Source: Ditylenchus dipsaci (Eukaryota > Nematoda > Chromadorea > Rhabditida > Anguinidae). Taken from it: a stretch of DNA of 64,000 nt. Below are positions 63,871 through 64,000 of the stretch, piece by piece. The translations under genes were made by a program, and so were the position numbers. The DNA is taken from contig SADC01000309.1 of the NCBI GenBank assembly GCA_004194705.1, positions 119,836 to 183,835 of the forward strand. The letters run 5' to 3'. Positions within the stretch are counted from its first letter, which is position 1. Each line of letters starts with the position of its first letter. The notes under the pieces are model-generated. The model saw only the letters and a program-made list of their open reading frames with translations, ran no database searches and had not been told where the DNA came from.

Positions 63871-64000
63871 AGTCCAGTGACCAAAATGGGGTAGAATACC
63901 TTAATACAAAGTATTCACCTTGGTCCCCAGGCAAAAGTCAAATTTCGGTCAAAATTTTTTTTTCAATGGAAAATGCCAGGAAATCACTTTTTTGACCTAG

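Overview
This looks like nuclear DNA from a repeat-rich invertebrate animal. The base composition is AT-rich. Genes are split by very short introns of about 40-60 bp with GT..AG ends. Families seen include BTB-BACK-Kelch, a Zc3h12a-like NYN nuclease, an SLC7 transporter, an ABCF ATPase, FLYWCH/MULE, pogo and BED-hAT transposases, and a gypsy-type gag. A nematode-like animal fits, but the sequence alone does not fix the species. There is one assembly gap (17 N at 36195). Almost every protein-like region carries single-base frameshifts, often in or next to homopolymers, so either most genes here are decayed or the consensus has indel errors.

Host-type genes are few. They are an intact tRNA-Asn(GTT) at 47.2 kb (-); a BTB-BACK-Kelch gene at 24.8-27.1 kb (-) divergent from an unrecognised single-pass membrane protein at 27.3-28.1 kb (+); an unrecognised multi-exon gene at 54.9-59.0 kb (+); and a Zc3h12a-like NYN ribonuclease gene at 60.2-62.0 kb (+). 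Scrambled or captured pieces of an SLC7 transporter (12.1-13.2 kb) and an ABCF ATPase (17.8-18.4 kb) also occur.

The rest is a dense, nested transposon landscape. (1) A complete pogo-like DNA transposon (51189-53263), with TA target duplications and a multi-exon DDD transposase, shares its ends with about nine short non-autonomous elements in the window. (2) A set of foldback elements 1.2-2.3 kb long has arms built from a short word repeated many times, the word differing between elements. Several have perfect 8-bp target duplications, and at least three contain MULE transposase pieces; one carries an ABCF gene fragment, so it resembles a Pack-MULE. (3) hAT-like elements have 8-bp duplications, and two retain BED-finger fragments. 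(4) There are many long palindromic MITEs, tRNA-like SINE modules and a five-copy GC-rich hairpin repeat.

Many insertions sit inside one arm of a palindrome or in one copy of a duplicated segment, so the other arm or copy preserves the empty site. This lets target duplications be read directly from this one sequence. The most unusual pattern is that families with common outer ends or internal sequence carry element-specific subterminal words, as if the recognition sequence next to the ends had been swapped repeatedly.
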